DNA of 64,000 bases from Pseudonocardia sp. CNS-004 (GCA_001942185.1 MKJV01000080.1:39120-103119), one strand, 5' to 3'. Positions 9,025 to 18,981 are shown, numbered from the stretch's first letter. Notes: generated by a model from the sequence alone, not told the origin. Numbers and translations: made by a program.

Positions 9025-10853
9025 CGCTGCCCGCGCGGGCTCTCCGTCCGCACTCGCGTGGAATGGGGCGGGTCCGACGGCATGACCGCAGCGCGCCGGC
9101 GCGGAAGGGCACTGCGGCTTCGCGATCACCGGGCGGTGCGGGCGGGGTCGCGCGGTACAGGTATTGATCTCGGGCTGTGGCGCTCTGAGCCGTTCGGGCG
9201 CGGCGTGGGGTGACGGTCGCCGCCGGCCGTGGTGTGTCGATGGTGCGTAGGTGACGGCTCACGAACTCGGGACGGCTGCTCGGGGTCTTCCCGCGTGGTC
9301 ACGCCGCCTTCGGCGATCACGATCCGTGCGTGGGGTCGAGCACCGGCGCTCGGCGAGTGCACAGCCGTTGCCGATGCGGGCAGCGACGTGGGCCCGAACG
9401 ATTCGGCCGGAACGACAGCGTCTGGCGTGTGATGGTTCCGAGCGGCAGCGTGAAGCTGCCGCCATGGCGCTTCGCCGGATCGTCGCGCCGCGCGACGTGA
9501 CGGGATCCGCCGTGGCGAGGCGCGCGGCCGCTGACCGGTCGCGCGTCGCCCGGCGTGTGGTCGCCGCAGTGGTGCGCTCCGGAGCCGAGGTGTCGACGTC
9601 AGGTGTTGATCGAGCAGGCGAGTGGCGTCGGTGCCGGACCGCACGCGCTGGTGCGCCGCATTGGACCGATGTCGAGGCCGGTATCGCCGAGCTTCGCCGG
9701 GTCGGCCGGAAGCGGGTGATGAGCCTGACCTGGGACCAGCCGCCGACGCTTCCTGCTCTCGATGACCTCCGTCAGCGTCACCAGGCGCGCCCGTGATCCG
9801 GTCCGCGGTGCGTCGGACGACCGCCCGCGTGTGGCTGAGCCGCCACCGCTGGTGCGATCGGCACGACGCGATCCCCGAGGAGGTCGCGTGCTCGTACCTG
9901 GTGCGCGGGCGCTCCCCCCGGTCGGCGACCGGGCGGCGCTCCCCCGTGCGCCGGCTGCGTTCGCGCGCCGTCGAACGCAGCGCTGCGCGAGGGGGCCACG
10001 TCGGCGTGACGAGGCGTTGTGCACGACGCTCGGGTACGACACCGGCCGGGCCGCCGCGGACGTCGGCAGCCATGGCGTGATCGCACTCGGCATCCCGTTC
10101 ACCGCTCGGAACGTGGCCTTCGGGTACGACGACGTGCACCGCGTCCCGGTCGAGCCGTGGCAGCAGGCCATAGCCGGCCGGCAGACCGAGCGGCGGATGC
10201 CCCTGCCGTTGGTCCTGCGGGGATGCGCGGTCCGGTCTGATCCGTGTTGTCGAGCGGCGGGAAGCCGACTCCTGGGCCCGGGCGCCGGCGCCAGGCGCCC
10301 CAGACCCGAACGCGCCTGCGGATCGGGTGCCTGGCGCGAGGGCGGCTCCGCCGGAAGAACCTGGCGGCGTAGGCGGCCGCCGCGTCGGCGCCGCGCGACC
10401 GGCGCTGCTCCCGCCGGGGAGTCCCGGCGACGCGGTGCAGGCCGCGGCTGGTGAACGCGTCCACGAGTGTCCTCGGAGTCACTGCGCGGGCGTTCGACCA
10501 CGCGCTTCTCCGGTGCCGCGTGGCGCCCCGGGGCGCGGTGGGGATCCAGGCCCCGGTCCTCGCGCTTCCGGCAGGCGAGCACGACGGCGAAGAGGCCCGC
10601 CCCGAGTCGGGCGGCGGGTACGCGGCGACCGCGTCGAGGATGCCGACCGGCACCTTGATGTGGAGTGCGGGCACGATTCCGGGCACCGGGACGTCTGGCG
10701 TGCCGCGCATCGCGCGGGGCCGATTCTCGTGCGTCGATGGGGCGCTTCGGTGTCGCTCCGCCGGCCTTCGTGAGCTTCTGCGGCCCGCCGTCGCTTGTCC
10801 CGGGGGCGGGGCGTCCGGGCGCGCGGTCGCGGCCATGGACATGGGTGGGGATC

Positions 10854-10943
10854 GGTTCTCCTGCGGCATGGAACGCGATCGCTGCGGGCGTGATCCGCGG
10901 TTCTCCTGCGGCATGGAACGCGATCGCTGCGGGCGTGATCCGC
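10854..10943. repeat. 45-bp tandem duplication
   Basis: A unit beginning GGTTCTCCTGCGGCATGGAA occurs twice in exact tandem, at 10854 and 10899. The unit contains CGATCGCTGCGGGCGTGATC. The 45-base period keeps frame, but no believable protein contains it. Confidence 0.85.
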
Positions 10944-11534
10944 GGGCTTTTCGCGGAGGCCGCACCCCTCGTCTTCGGGGGTGCGGTCGAGGGGCGGGCG
11001 TGGCGCTGGACGCCGAGCGCCCCGGTGGCGCCGCGCGTCGCGCGCGGCCGGTGCGCATCGCCGGGCGAGCCGGTGCGGTCGGATGCGGGCAGGCGGCAGC
11101 CCGTCCTGCTGGGCCGCGGGGCCGGAGCGTGAGCAATGGGCCGGCGCGATCGCGGCGACGACGACACCGGGGGTGCGGCCAGGTGTCGAGCAAGGTCGGG
11201 TGAGCGCCGACCCGGTGCGCTCATCGCCGGCGATCGAGGCGGTGCGGATCGGGCAGCTCGCGGCGCGGGAGTTGCTGCGGTGATCCGCGGTGTCGGTGTG
11301 GTGGCGACCATGGGCAGCCGAGTACCGGGAGGGCGGTCGCCGAGGTGGCCTCGCGCCGATCCGGGCGCAGACTCATGTGCGCACGGGAACGCGCCCGGTC
11401 GTCACTCGTTCGCCTTCGTGGTGGGCGCCGCCGATCGTGCGCCGCTCCCCCATGGCCGTGAGCAAGACCCTCGCGTCGGTGCGTATTTCCACCGCCTGGC
11501 CGCCGATCGTCGGCGGCGCCGGCGCAGCCCGCCG

Positions 11535-11550
11535 TGTTTCACGTGAAACG
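11535..11550. promoter_or_regulatory. parS: parS site
   Basis: TGTTTCACGTGAAACG, 15 of 16 matches to consensus. First of three sites spaced 34 and 35 bases apart, a spacing that sets them at slightly different faces of the helix. Confidence 0.92.
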
Positions 11551-11568
11551 CCGCTGGAGCCGGCGCCG

Positions 11569-11584
11569 TGTTTCACGTGAAACA
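11569..11584. promoter_or_regulatory. parS: parS site
   Basis: TGTTTCACGTGAAACA, a perfect 16-bp palindromic parS; the middle site of the triplet. Confidence 0.95.
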
Positions 11585-11603
11585 GGGGCGGTGGCGGACG
11601 CTG

Positions 11604-11619
11604 TGTTTCACGTGAAACA
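11604..11619. promoter_or_regulatory. parS: parS site overlapping the stop of the D-Ala ligase-like gene
   Basis: TGTTTCACGTGAAACA, perfect. The neighbouring leftward gene ends inside it: its last codons TGT TTC ACG TGA encode Cys-Phe-Thr-stop and are the parS sequence itself. Confidence 0.95.
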
Positions 11620-12579
11620 ACCCCGCGCGATCGCTCGTTCCACGAGGGCGGAGTAGAGGTGGCCGAGATCCATCCCCGCGGCGTGGACCGCGATGGGGAG
11701 GAGCGAGATGTCGGTGAGGCCGGGCGAGACGTTCACCTCGAGCACGTGGACCCGCCCGTGCGGATCGACGACCGCGTCCATGCGGGACACGTCGCGGAGG
11801 CCGAGCAGTTGGTGTGCGGCGAGAGCGGTCTCCTCCAGGCGGGCGAGCGTGGGCGGGTCCAGCCGCGCCGGGCAATGGAAGGAGACGGTGCCGGGCGTGT
11901 AGCGCGCGGTGTAGTCGTAGACGCCGCCCCGGGCGTCGATCTCGACGGCCGGGAGTGCGCGGAGGCCGCCGTCGTCGACGACGGTGACGGCGACCTCCGT
12001 GCCGTGGACGAAGCGCTCCGCCAGGACGGTGTCGGAGTAGGCGAGGCAGCTGACCATCGCTGCGGGCAACTCGGAGCGCTCCGCGACGACCTGCGCCCCG
12101 AGGGCGGAGCCGCCCTGGTCGGGTTTCAGCATCAGCGGGAGGCCGAGGCGGTCGACCATCGCGTCGAGGACCGACTGCGCTCCGAGAGCACGGAAGGTGG
12201 CGTGCGGGAGCGCCACCCAGTCAGGGGTGTCCAGGCCGGCGCCGGCGAGCTCCGTCTTCGCCGTCGGCTTGTCCCACGCCCGCCGACACGCCTGCGCGTG
12301 CGTGCCGACGAACGGGACGTCGAGGAGTTCGAGGACGGCCTGAACCGAGCCGTTCTCGCCCTCTCCCCCGTGCAGTGCGATGGCGACCGCGTCGGGCGGG
12401 TCGGTGCGCAGCCGGGTGACGAGCGAGCCGTCGACGTCCCACTCCCGCACGTCGGCGCCCGCGGCGCGCAGTGCGGCGGCGAGGCGTCGGCCGGACCGCA
12501 GGGAGACCTCGCGTTCGTGGGAGAGTCCACCGGCCAGCACGGCCACGGTTCGTACGCTCACCGCCGCATTCTGCGGCAC
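11608..12579 (-). CDS. D-alanine--D-alanine ligase-like ATP-grasp protein
   Basis: ATP-grasp ligase of the Ddl family. VAVLAGGLSHEREVSLRSG and ALHGGEGENGSVQAVLELL are the N-terminal ligase motifs. MLKPDQGGSALGAQVV binds ATP, and VLEVNVSPGLTDISLLPIAV replaces the usual EVNTLPGMT motif. About 323 residues, slightly short for Ddl. Actinobacteria often carry a second copy here near parB, so it may be a paralogue rather than the main peptidoglycan enzyme. Start is GTG 12579 or the GTG six codons later; neither has a clear ribosome site. It follows the aminotransferase by 9 bases, suggesting an operon. Its stop codon lies within a parS. Confidence 0.85.
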   Translation of the reverse strand: MPQNAAVSVRTVAVLAGGLSHEREVSLRSGRRLAAALRAAGADVREWDVDGSLVTRLRTDPPDAVAIALHGGEGENGSVQAVLELLDVPFVGTHAQACRRAWDKPTAKTELAGAGLDTPDWVALPHATFRALGAQSVLDAMVDRLGLPLMLKPDQGGSALGAQVVAERSELPAAMVSCLAYSDTVLAERFVHGTEVAVTVVDDGGLRALPAVEIDARGGVYDYTARYTPGTVSFHCPARLDPPTLARLEETALAAHQLLGLRDVSRMDAVVDPHGRVHVLEVNVSPGLTDISLLPIAVHAAGMDLGHLYSALVERAIARGCFT

Positions 12580-12588
12580 CGGGTCGGG

Positions 12589-13950
12589 TCAGGGTGTGTG
12601 CGGGCTCGGTGCCTGCGGGCCAGTGCCGAGTGCGGGCCGGGCCGGGCTGCCGAACGTGCGCACGACGTCGAGCTCGGCCTCGAGCACCCCCGCCAACCGG
12701 CGCACCCCCTCGGTGATCCTCTCGGGGGTCGGGTAGCAGTAGGACAGCCGCAGCTGCCGGCTGCCGAACCCGTCGGCGTAGAAGCCGGTGCCGGAGGCGT
12801 ACGCGACGCGGCCGGTGACGGCGCGCGGCAGCATCGCCTTCGTGTCGACGCCTTCGGGCACGGAGAGCCAGACGTAGAAGCCGCCGTCCGGCACGTTCCA
12901 CGTGCAACCCTCGGGCATGTGTGCCTCGAGCGCCTCGAGCATGGCGTCGCGCCGGTCGCGGTACGCCTCGGTGTAGGTCTTGATCTGGCTGCGCCAGTCG
13001 TGTGCGCCGAGGTACCGGGACACGATCATCTGCGTGAAGCTCGGAGGGCACAGCGCCGCCGACTCCGCGGCGAGCACGAGCCGGTCGCGCACGGCAGGCG
13101 GCACGAGCGCCCAGCCGACGCGGAGACCGGAGGCGAAGGTCTTCGAGAACGACCCGAGGTAGACGACGTCGCGATCCAGGGAGCGCAGCGCCGGGTAGAT
13201 GCGGCCGCTGAACCCGAGCAGCCCGTACGGGTTGTCCTCGACGACGGCGACGCCGTGGGTCGCGCAGATCTCCAGCACCTCGGCCCGCCGTTCGACGGCG
13301 AGGGTGACGCCTGCGGGGTTGTGGAAGTTCGGGATCGTGTACAGGAACTTCGGGGTGATCCCCTCGGCGGCGAGCGAGCGCAACGCGTCGCGCAGCAGCT
13401 CGGGGACGAGGCCGTGCTCGTCCATCGCGACGTGCACGACGCGCGCCTGGTAGGCGGCGAAGCTGCCGAGCGCGCCGACGTAGGACGGGCCCTCGGCGAG
13501 AACGACGTCGCCGGGGTCGCAGTAGATGCGGGTGATGAGGTCGAGCGCCATCTGCGAGCCCACCGTGACGACGACGTCGTCGGGATCGGCGCGGATGCCC
13601 TCCAGCGCCATCACCTCGCAGATCTGCTCGCGCAGGGCCGGCACGCCCTGGGCGGAGCCGTACTGCAGGGCGACCTGGCCGTCGCGGGCGACCAGGTCGG
13701 CCACCTCGGCGGCGAGCGCGTCGAGCGGGAGGGCCGCGAGGTTCGGCATGCCGCCGGCGAGCGACACGACCTCGGGACGGCTCGCCACCGCGAACAGCGC
13801 GCGGATCTCGGAGGCGGTCATGCCGGCCGTGCGCGCGGCGAACCGTTCGCTCGGCCGCACCGGCAGCGGTGCACCCGCCGCCGCGGCCGCCGCTGCCGGT
13901 CCCGCGGGCACGGCGCCGAACGGCGATGGGGGCGTGGCCGACTGCGGCAC
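12589..13950 (-). CDS. PLP-dependent aminotransferase, class I/II (AAT_I fold)
   Basis: Transfers amino groups using pyridoxal phosphate; the substrate is not evident. The sequence resembles the 2-aminoadipate/valine-pyruvate type, with VVSLAGGMPNLAALPLDALA, LQYGSAQGVPALREQICEVM, YTIPNFHNPAGVTLAVERR, the lysine motif YLGSFSKTFASGLRVGW, and the carboxylate-binding Arg in RLSYCYP. The first about 30 residues are Pro/Ala-rich and probably disordered. 453 residues. Divergent from the GNAT gene. Confidence 0.88.
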   Translation of the reverse strand: MPQSATPPSPFGAVPAGPAAAAAAAGAPLPVRPSERFAARTAGMTASEIRALFAVASRPEVVSLAGGMPNLAALPLDALAAEVADLVARDGQVALQYGSAQGVPALREQICEVMALEGIRADPDDVVVTVGSQMALDLITRIYCDPGDVVLAEGPSYVGALGSFAAYQARVVHVAMDEHGLVPELLRDALRSLAAEGITPKFLYTIPNFHNPAGVTLAVERRAEVLEICATHGVAVVEDNPYGLLGFSGRIYPALRSLDRDVVYLGSFSKTFASGLRVGWALVPPAVRDRLVLAAESAALCPPSFTQMIVSRYLGAHDWRSQIKTYTEAYRDRRDAMLEALEAHMPEGCTWNVPDGGFYVWLSVPEGVDTKAMLPRAVTGRVAYASGTGFYADGFGSRQLRLSYCYPTPERITEGVRRLAGVLEAELDVVRTFGSPARPALGTGPQAPSPHTP

Positions 13951-14204
13951 GGGGACCTCCCGGATCCTCTGCGACGGGACTGCCGAGTCTATGGTGTGCC
14001 CGCGCGGTCCCGGAGCCGGTCGTCATGAAGGCCACTCCCCCCGGCGTAGTCGGAATGGGGGAACATTCGACCGATCGTCGTGGTAGGAGCGCCGGTCGCA
14101 GCAGTTGGGGTGTCGTTCCCAGCTGGATCGATCTATGGTCTTCGGGTCGGCGCGCGGCGCCGTACGTTCGAGTTCGCGATGGCTCCTCGCCGCCGGAGGT
14201 TGGT

Positions 14205-14906
14205 TTGTCCTGGCACGTGGCGGCGCTTACCCTGGACAATCTGGACGATCTGCCCAAACGGTGCAGACGGTGTGTGTTCTGGGAGCTGTCCGAGAACCTC
14301 GGCAAGCAGGCCACCGACTTCGGCTCCACGGAGCTGGAGAAGGAGGCGTGGGTCTCCGAGGTGCTGCTCGAGTGGGGATCGTGCGGCCGGGTCGTCTACA
14401 TGGCCGGCGCTCCCGCGGGCTACGTGATCTACGCCCCGCCGTCGGCGGTTCCGCGGGCGGCCGAGATGCCCACCGGTCCGGTGAGCGCCGACGCGGTCCT
14501 GCTCACCACGATGCAGGTGCAGCCCGAGTTCTCGGGAGAGGGCCTGGGCCGGATGCTCGCCCAGGCCGTCGTGCGCGATCTCACCCGGCGCGGGGTCAAG
14601 GCCATCGAGGTGTTCGGCGAGCAGCGCCCGGGCAGTGAGCCGGGGTGCCTCATCCCGGCCGACTTCCTGCGTGGCGTCGGCTTCAAGACCATCCGCCCGC
14701 ACCCGCGCTTCCCGCGTCTGCGCATGGAGCTGCGCTCCGCGATGACGTGGAAAGAAGACGTGGAGGCGGCGCTGGAGCAGCTGCTCGGCACGATCACGAT
14801 CCCGATGCAGGCCGGCGGTGGCACGTCCGATCCCGTCCGCTCGGTACCCACCCGCTCCGGCGCGGCCGTCAGCGGCCCGCTCAGGGCGCCTTGTACCGCT
14901 CTCTGA
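14205..14906 (+). CDS. GNAT-family N-acetyltransferase
   Basis: An acyl-CoA-dependent transferase with unknown substrate. The acetyl-CoA loop is visible as VQPEFSGEGLGRMLAQAVVR, preceded by GPVSADAVLLTTMQ. An N-terminal CRRCVFWE motif could bind metal. I chose TTG 14205, five bases after GGAGG; GTG 14217 is an alternative. About 233 residues. This gene between parB and cwlM corresponds by position to Rv3916c of M. tuberculosis. Faces cwlM tail to tail. Confidence 0.8.
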   Translation: MSWHVAALTLDNLDDLPKRCRRCVFWELSENLGKQATDFGSTELEKEAWVSEVLLEWGSCGRVVYMAGAPAGYVIYAPPSAVPRAAEMPTGPVSADAVLLTTMQVQPEFSGEGLGRMLAQAVVRDLTRRGVKAIEVFGEQRPGSEPGCLIPADFLRGVGFKTIRPHPRFPRLRMELRSAMTWKEDVEAALEQLLGTITIPMQAGGGTSDPVRSVPTRSGAAVSGPLRAPCTAL

Positions 14907-14961
14907 CGGCCCGCCGGCACCTTCATGAGGTCGTGAGGCGCGGACCTCGGGTCGCCTGCTC

Positions 14962-16132
14962 TCAGATGGCCTGGGCCCCGCCGCGCTCGAGTTCGCGGGC
15001 GAGCACGTCGGAAAAGGTGAACGTGCCGGTCGGCTGATCGTCCTGCCCGAGCAGGTACAGGCGCTTGACCGCCACGAGGATGCCCTCGGCCACCACGTCG
15101 CGGAACGCCGGGTCGAGCAGGCGGCGCCGATCGCCGATGTGCGAGAGATATCCGATCTCGACGCGCACCGTGGGCATCCGGGTGAGCCGCAGCAGCTCCC
15201 ACGTGCGGGCCTGGGAACGGCAGTCCTGCATCCCGGTCCTGGTGAGCAGCTCGCGCTGGATGAATCCGGCGAGCGCCTCCCCCACCGTTGAGGTGCGCCG
15301 GACCCGCTGCCGAAGTGGAACGTGGCCAGCCCGTGGGCGTGCATGCTGCGGTTGGCGTCGGTGTGCAGCGACAGCACGAGGTCGGCGCCCGCGCTGTTGG
15401 CGAACGCAGCGCGTTCGGTCTCGCTGGGGCAGGTGTCCTCCTGCCGGGACAACATGGCGTCCATGCCGGTGGCCGTCATCCGGCCGACGAGCCGCCGTGC
15501 GAGATCCCACACGATGTCAGCCTCGGCCACCCCGGCGGCGACCACCCCGCGGTTGGGGCCGCCGTGGCCCGGGTCGACCACGATCCGTTTGCCGCGCAGC
15601 CGTGGCCCGGCCTGGCGGAGGAGCTCCTGCTCGCGCAGCAGCCGGGGACGCCCGCCGGTGACCTTGCGGCCGAGCTGGCGCAGCGACCGCAGGGTGGCCG
15701 GGCCGCACAGCCCGTCCGGGACGAGCCCGTACTCGCGCTGGAACTTCTTCAGCGCCGCCTCGGTCTGCTCGTCGAACACCCCACCCGGCGGCCCGGGTCG
15801 TACCCGAGCTCGAGCAGGCGCTCCTGCAACGCGACGACGTCGTCACCGCTCATCGGAGCGGAGATCATGAGAGCGAGCATCCGGTCGCCCAGCTGCCACC
15901 CGGCCTCCCGCAGCGCGCGGTAGGTGGCCGCACCGACGACCCCGTCGGTGATGAGACCCCGCTCCTGCTGGAACGCGCGGACGCTGCTCCACGTCGCGTC
16001 GAAGACGTCCTCGCCCGCCCCGTCTGTGCGGTTGCCGTGCGCGACGGCCGCGGGCAGCAGGCCGAAACGTCGCAGCGTGGACCGGATCTCGACGACACCC
16101 GGACCGCTGTCACCTCGGCGCAGCAGCTGCAT
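14962..16132 (-). CDS. cwlM: CwlM-type regulator: peptidoglycan-binding and amidase_3 domains (frame breaks near 15293 and 15785)
   Basis: In mycobacteria CwlM is a cytoplasmic amidase homologue that, when phosphorylated by PknB, activates MurA. Two peptidoglycan-binding repeats come first (LLRRGDSGPGVVEIRSTLRR; VFDEQTEAALKKFQREYGLV). The amidase_3 domain follows (KRIVVDPGHGGPNRGVV, DLVLSLHTDANRS, VRVEIGYLSHIGDRRRLLDP). There is no signal peptide, in line with the cytoplasmic role. Three frames are needed; single bases are missing near 15785 and 15293. ATG 16132 follows GAGGGG. About 390 residues. Confidence 0.88.
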
Positions 16133-16265
16133 GCACCCCTCGCTCGCTGTCGTGGCTTCCCGTACTCGGACCGCCCGCCCCCGATCCGGGCCACGGACCA
16201 TTGTGCCCTGCCACCGGGCGACACGCGGACAGCGGGCCGTGTCCGGCCGTGTTCGTGTCGTGATA

Positions 16266-16305
16266 GGCCGATGCCCCGCCACCCGGGGGCAGCGGGGCAT
16301 CGGCC
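16266..16305 (-). terminator. Hairpin terminator after trxA
   Basis: A perfect 14-bp stem, GGCCGATGCCCCGC and GCGGGGCATCGGCC, with a 12-base loop, 10 bases after the trxA stop. No T-tract, as is common in actinobacteria. It separates the trxB-trxA unit from cwlM. Confidence 0.75.
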
Positions 16306-16315
16306 TCGGATCGGA

Positions 16316-16642
16316 TCAGGCGAGGTAGTCGGCCAGATCGGAGAGCAGCGCGGCCTTCGGCTTCGCGCCGACGATCTGCTTCACCGGCTTGCCGTCCTTG
16401 AACACGATCATCGTGGGGATGGACATGACCTGGTAGTCGCGGGCCGTGGCGGGGTTGGCGTCGATGTCCAACTTCGCGACGGTGACCTTGTCCTTGTTCT
16501 CCCCCGCGATCTCGTCGAGCACGGGTGCGACCATCTTGCACGGCCCGCACCAGGTGGCCCAGAAGTCGACCACGACGGGCTTGTCGCTCTTGAGGACGGC
16601 GCTCTCGAACGAGGCGTCGGTGACCTCGACGGTGTTGGCCAT
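16316..16642 (-). CDS. trxA: Thioredoxin
   Basis: A small dithiol reductant for cytoplasmic disulfides. The redox motif is WCGPC in VVVDFWATWCGPCKMVAPVL, and the cis-proline loop is VMSIPTMIVFKDGKPV. 108 residues, the normal length. ATG 16642. Reduced by the TrxB encoded 39 bases upstream; the pair follows the sigM unit, as in M. tuberculosis where SigM/SigH-type factors respond to redox stress. Confidence 0.97.
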   Translation of the reverse strand: MANTVEVTDASFESAVLKSDKPVVVDFWATWCGPCKMVAPVLDEIAGENKDKVTVAKLDIDANPATARDYQVMSIPTMIVFKDGKPVKQIVGAKPKAALLSDLADYLA

Positions 16643-16680
16643 GTGTACTCCGTTCCCTGTACTGGGTGGTGTCTGGTGGG

Positions 16681-17694
16681 TCAGCCTGCGACGGCCGCGA
16701 CCTGCTCGGACGCTGCGCCGTAGCCGCCGCCGACGAGTTCGCTGGGCACCGGGGTCTCGGCGAGCCAGCGCTCGGCGTCGATGGCGGCGGCACAACCGGA
16801 GCCCGCCGCGGTGATGGCCTGTCGGTACACGTGGTCGACGAGGTCGCCTGCGGCGAACACGCCCGGGATCGCCGTGCGGGTGCTGGGCGACTCGACCTGC
16901 AGGTAGCCGTTCTCGTCGGTGGCGAGCACGTCCTTCACCAGCGCGCTGCGGGGGTCGTGCCCGATGGCGACGAACATGCCGCTGACGTCGAGCACCGACT
17001 CCTCGCCGGTCTCCCTGTCGCGCAGCCGCAGGCCCGAGACGCTGCCGTCGCCGAGCACCTCGACGACCTCGACGTTGGTGCGCCACCGCATCTTCGGGTC
17101 GTCCTTGGCGCGCTGCAGCATGATCCGGGAGGCGCGGAACTCGTCGCGGCGGTGCACGATCGTGACGGATCGGGCGAACCGCGTGAGGAAGGTGGCCTCC
17201 TCCATCGCGGAGTCGCCGCCGCCGATCACGGCGATGTCCTTGTCGCGGAAGAAGAACCCGTCGCAGGTGGCACACGCGCTCACCCCGCGGCCGAGCAGGC
17301 TCTGCTCACCGGGAACGTGCAGGTAGCGGGCTGCGGCACCCATCGCGAGGATGACGGCGCGGGCGCGGTAGGTGACTCCGTTCGCGACCACCGACTTGAT
17401 CTCGCCCTCGAGCGAGACCTCCTCGACGTCCTCCGAGCGCAGCTCGGCACCGAAGCGCTGCGCCTGGCCGCGCATCTGCTCCATCAGCTCGGGGCCCATG
17501 ATCCCGTCGACGAAGCCGGGGTAGTTCTCGACCTCGGTGGTGGTCATCAGAGCACCGCCGAACTGGCTGCCCTCGAAGACGAGGGGGCGCAGCTGGGCAC
17601 GAGCGGCGTAGACCGCTGCGGTGTAGCCCGCCGGGCCCGACCCCACGATGATCACGTCGCGAACGTCGCTGGTGCTCGCTCGATCGCTGCTCAC
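16681..17694 (-). CDS. trxB: Thioredoxin-disulfide reductase
   Basis: A FAD flavoprotein that reduces thioredoxin with NADPH. It has the FAD-binding VIIVGSGPAGYTAAVYAARA, redox CATCDG, the NADPH-binding IAVIGGGDSAMEEATF and the C-terminal FAD motif GVFAAGDLVDHVYRQAITA. GTG 17694 follows GGGAGG. 337 residues, normal length. Confidence 0.97.
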   Translation of the reverse strand: MSSDRASTSDVRDVIIVGSGPAGYTAAVYAARAQLRPLVFEGSQFGGALMTTTEVENYPGFVDGIMGPELMEQMRGQAQRFGAELRSEDVEEVSLEGEIKSVVANGVTYRARAVILAMGAAARYLHVPGEQSLLGRGVSACATCDGFFFRDKDIAVIGGGDSAMEEATFLTRFARSVTIVHRRDEFRASRIMLQRAKDDPKMRWRTNVEVVEVLGDGSVSGLRLRDRETGEESVLDVSGMFVAIGHDPRSALVKDVLATDENGYLQVESPSTRTAIPGVFAAGDLVDHVYRQAITAAGSGCAAAIDAERWLAETPVPSELVGGGYGAASEQVAAVAG

Positions 17695-17791
17695 GGGTTG
17701 CGTCCTCCCTCGTTGCGTACAGCCCTGCAACACCATCCCAGGGATGGGCATTCCACCGCGGCCGGGCCCCGCACGGCGGGCGTGATACGAG

Positions 17792-18439
17792 TCACCCGCC
17801 GATCGTGAGGGCGCGCAGCAGGGCACCGCCGTCCGGCCCGCAACCCGGGGCCACCACCACCACGTGCAGCCGGCCGACCTCACCCCCGCTCAGCAGCATG
17901 AGCACGCCCGCGTGGCCGTCGAGGACGACGTCGCGGCCGCCGAGCAGCGGAGCGTCCGGCGGCACTCCGGGGGCGACGGCGCCCAGGCAGCCGGCCCGGC
18001 GAGCGGGGTCGGCCAGGTCGCCGACGTCGAAGTCGTCCCGGACCCCGAGGCCCGCGGCGACGAGGTCCACCCCGTCGAGTGACATCGGGGGCGGCTCGCG
18101 AGGCGCCCAGAGCACCCCCGCGACCGCGGCGGCGGCGAGCGCGGCGGCCGCGACGAGCGCCGGGCGCGCTCTGCGCCGCCTACGTGGTTGCCGGCGTGGT
18201 GCCGCCTCGGCGGCAAGTGCGGCGTCCCACCGCGCGGCGAGGTCGGCCGGCACCGGCGGGTCGGCCAGCGCTCCCAGCTCGGCCCGGGTGGTGGCCAGTG
18301 CGTCGAGCACGCCGCGCGCATCGGTGTCCTCCGCGGCGGCGGCCCGTACCTCGGCGGCTCGCGTCTCCTCGAGCAGACCGGCATCCAGGTCGGCGAGGAG
18401 GTCGAGGGGCAGGTCTCCGCGTTCGGGTGGTCGGGTCAT
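17792..18439 (-). CDS. Anti-sigma factor (RsmA/Rv3912-like) for SigM
   Basis: A predicted single-pass membrane protein that should hold SigM inactive. The N-terminal about 85 residues are cytoplasmic (PLDLLADLDAGLLEETRAAE). They are followed by an Arg-rich stop-transfer stretch (RRQPRRRRRARP), one membrane segment (ALVAAAALAAAAVAGVLW) and an extracytoplasmic domain. There is no HXXXCXXC zinc motif, so it is not a ZAS-type redox anti-sigma. Its ATG lies in an ATGA overlap with the sigM stop. Function is inferred from the position and topology; the sequence family is poorly conserved. Confidence 0.8.
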   Translation of the reverse strand: MTRPPERGDLPLDLLADLDAGLLEETRAAEVRAAAAEDTDARGVLDALATTRAELGALADPPVPADLAARWDAALAAEAAPRRQPRRRRRARPALVAAAALAAAAVAGVLWAPREPPPMSLDGVDLVAAGLGVRDDFDVGDLADPARRAGCLGAVAPGVPPDAPLLGGRDVVLDGHAGVLMLLSGGEVGRLHVVVVAPGCGPDGGALLRALTIGG

Positions 18440-18981
18440 CCCTCCTCCTCCCGAAGGTGGCCGAGCAGCAGGCCCAGGCGCACCCGGCCGCGGGCGCAGC
18501 GGCTCTTCACGGTGCCGACCGGGATCTCCAGTACCTCGGCGACCTCGTCGACGGGCCAACCCTGCACGTCCACGAGCACCACCGCCACCCGTTGATCGGC
18601 GGGCAGCTCGGCCAGCGCCTCCACGACCGACAGCCGGGTGACCACGTCCATGGCGACGTCCGGCCGCCGCTCCCGCGGCTCCACATCGGTCAAGGACACC
18701 GTGCCCTGGCGGCGTTGCTTGCGGATGCGGTCGATGCAGGCGTTGATGAGGATGCGGTGCAGCCACGTGCGCACCGAGGCCTCGCCGCGGTACGTGTCCG
18801 CCCGGCGGTAGGCGGCCACGAGCGCCTCCTGCACGACGTCGGCGGCGTCCTCGGGGTGGCGGAGCGTGCGGAGCGCGATGCCCCACAGCTTGCTCCGGTA
18901 CCGGGCGACCAGCGTGCCGAACGCGTGCTGGTCGCCCGCACGATGGGCGGCGAGCAACTCCGCATCGCTCGGTGCGCCCAC
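18436..18981 (-). CDS. sigM: ECF RNA polymerase sigma factor SigM
   Basis: An alternative sigma factor. Region 2 is YRSKLWGIALRTLRHPEDAA and DVVQEALVAAYRRADTYRG; region 4 is LPADQRVAVVLVDVQGWPVD with EIPVGTVKSRCARGRVRLG. 181 residues, typical for ECF. GTG 18981. Overlaps its anti-sigma gene by 4 bases, a fixed pairing. The order murJ, pseudokinase, sigM, anti-sigma, trxB, trxA is that of Rv3910-Rv3914. Confidence 0.93.
   Translation of the reverse strand: MGAPSDAELLAAHRAGDQHAFGTLVARYRSKLWGIALRTLRHPEDAADVVQEALVAAYRRADTYRGEASVRTWLHRILINACIDRIRKQRRQGTVSLTDVEPRERRPDVAMDVVTRLSVVEALAELPADQRVAVVLVDVQGWPVDEVAEVLEIPVGTVKSRCARGRVRLGLLLGHLREEEG

Larger units (their letters stand above)
8855..11603. other. 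Gene-free parS region between parB and the D-Ala ligase-like gene
   Basis: About 2.7 kb with long open frames on both strands, but every translation is Arg/Pro/Ala-rich with no domain, consistent ribosome site or family resemblance. It carries one perfect parS core at 9009 and three near its right end, and a 45-bp tandem duplication at 10854. Very high GC explains the open frames. It could be a centromere-like loading zone, decayed genes, or a long untranslated RNA; I see no direct evidence for a transcript. Confidence 0.6.

Noticed and set aside
9126..11311. Long open frames on both strands (up to 570 codons) between parB and the D-Ala ligase-like gene
   Set aside because: The translations are Arg/Pro/Ser/Ala-rich, lack domains and credible ribosome sites, and overlap each other in several frames; this is expected in very GC-rich non-coding DNA.
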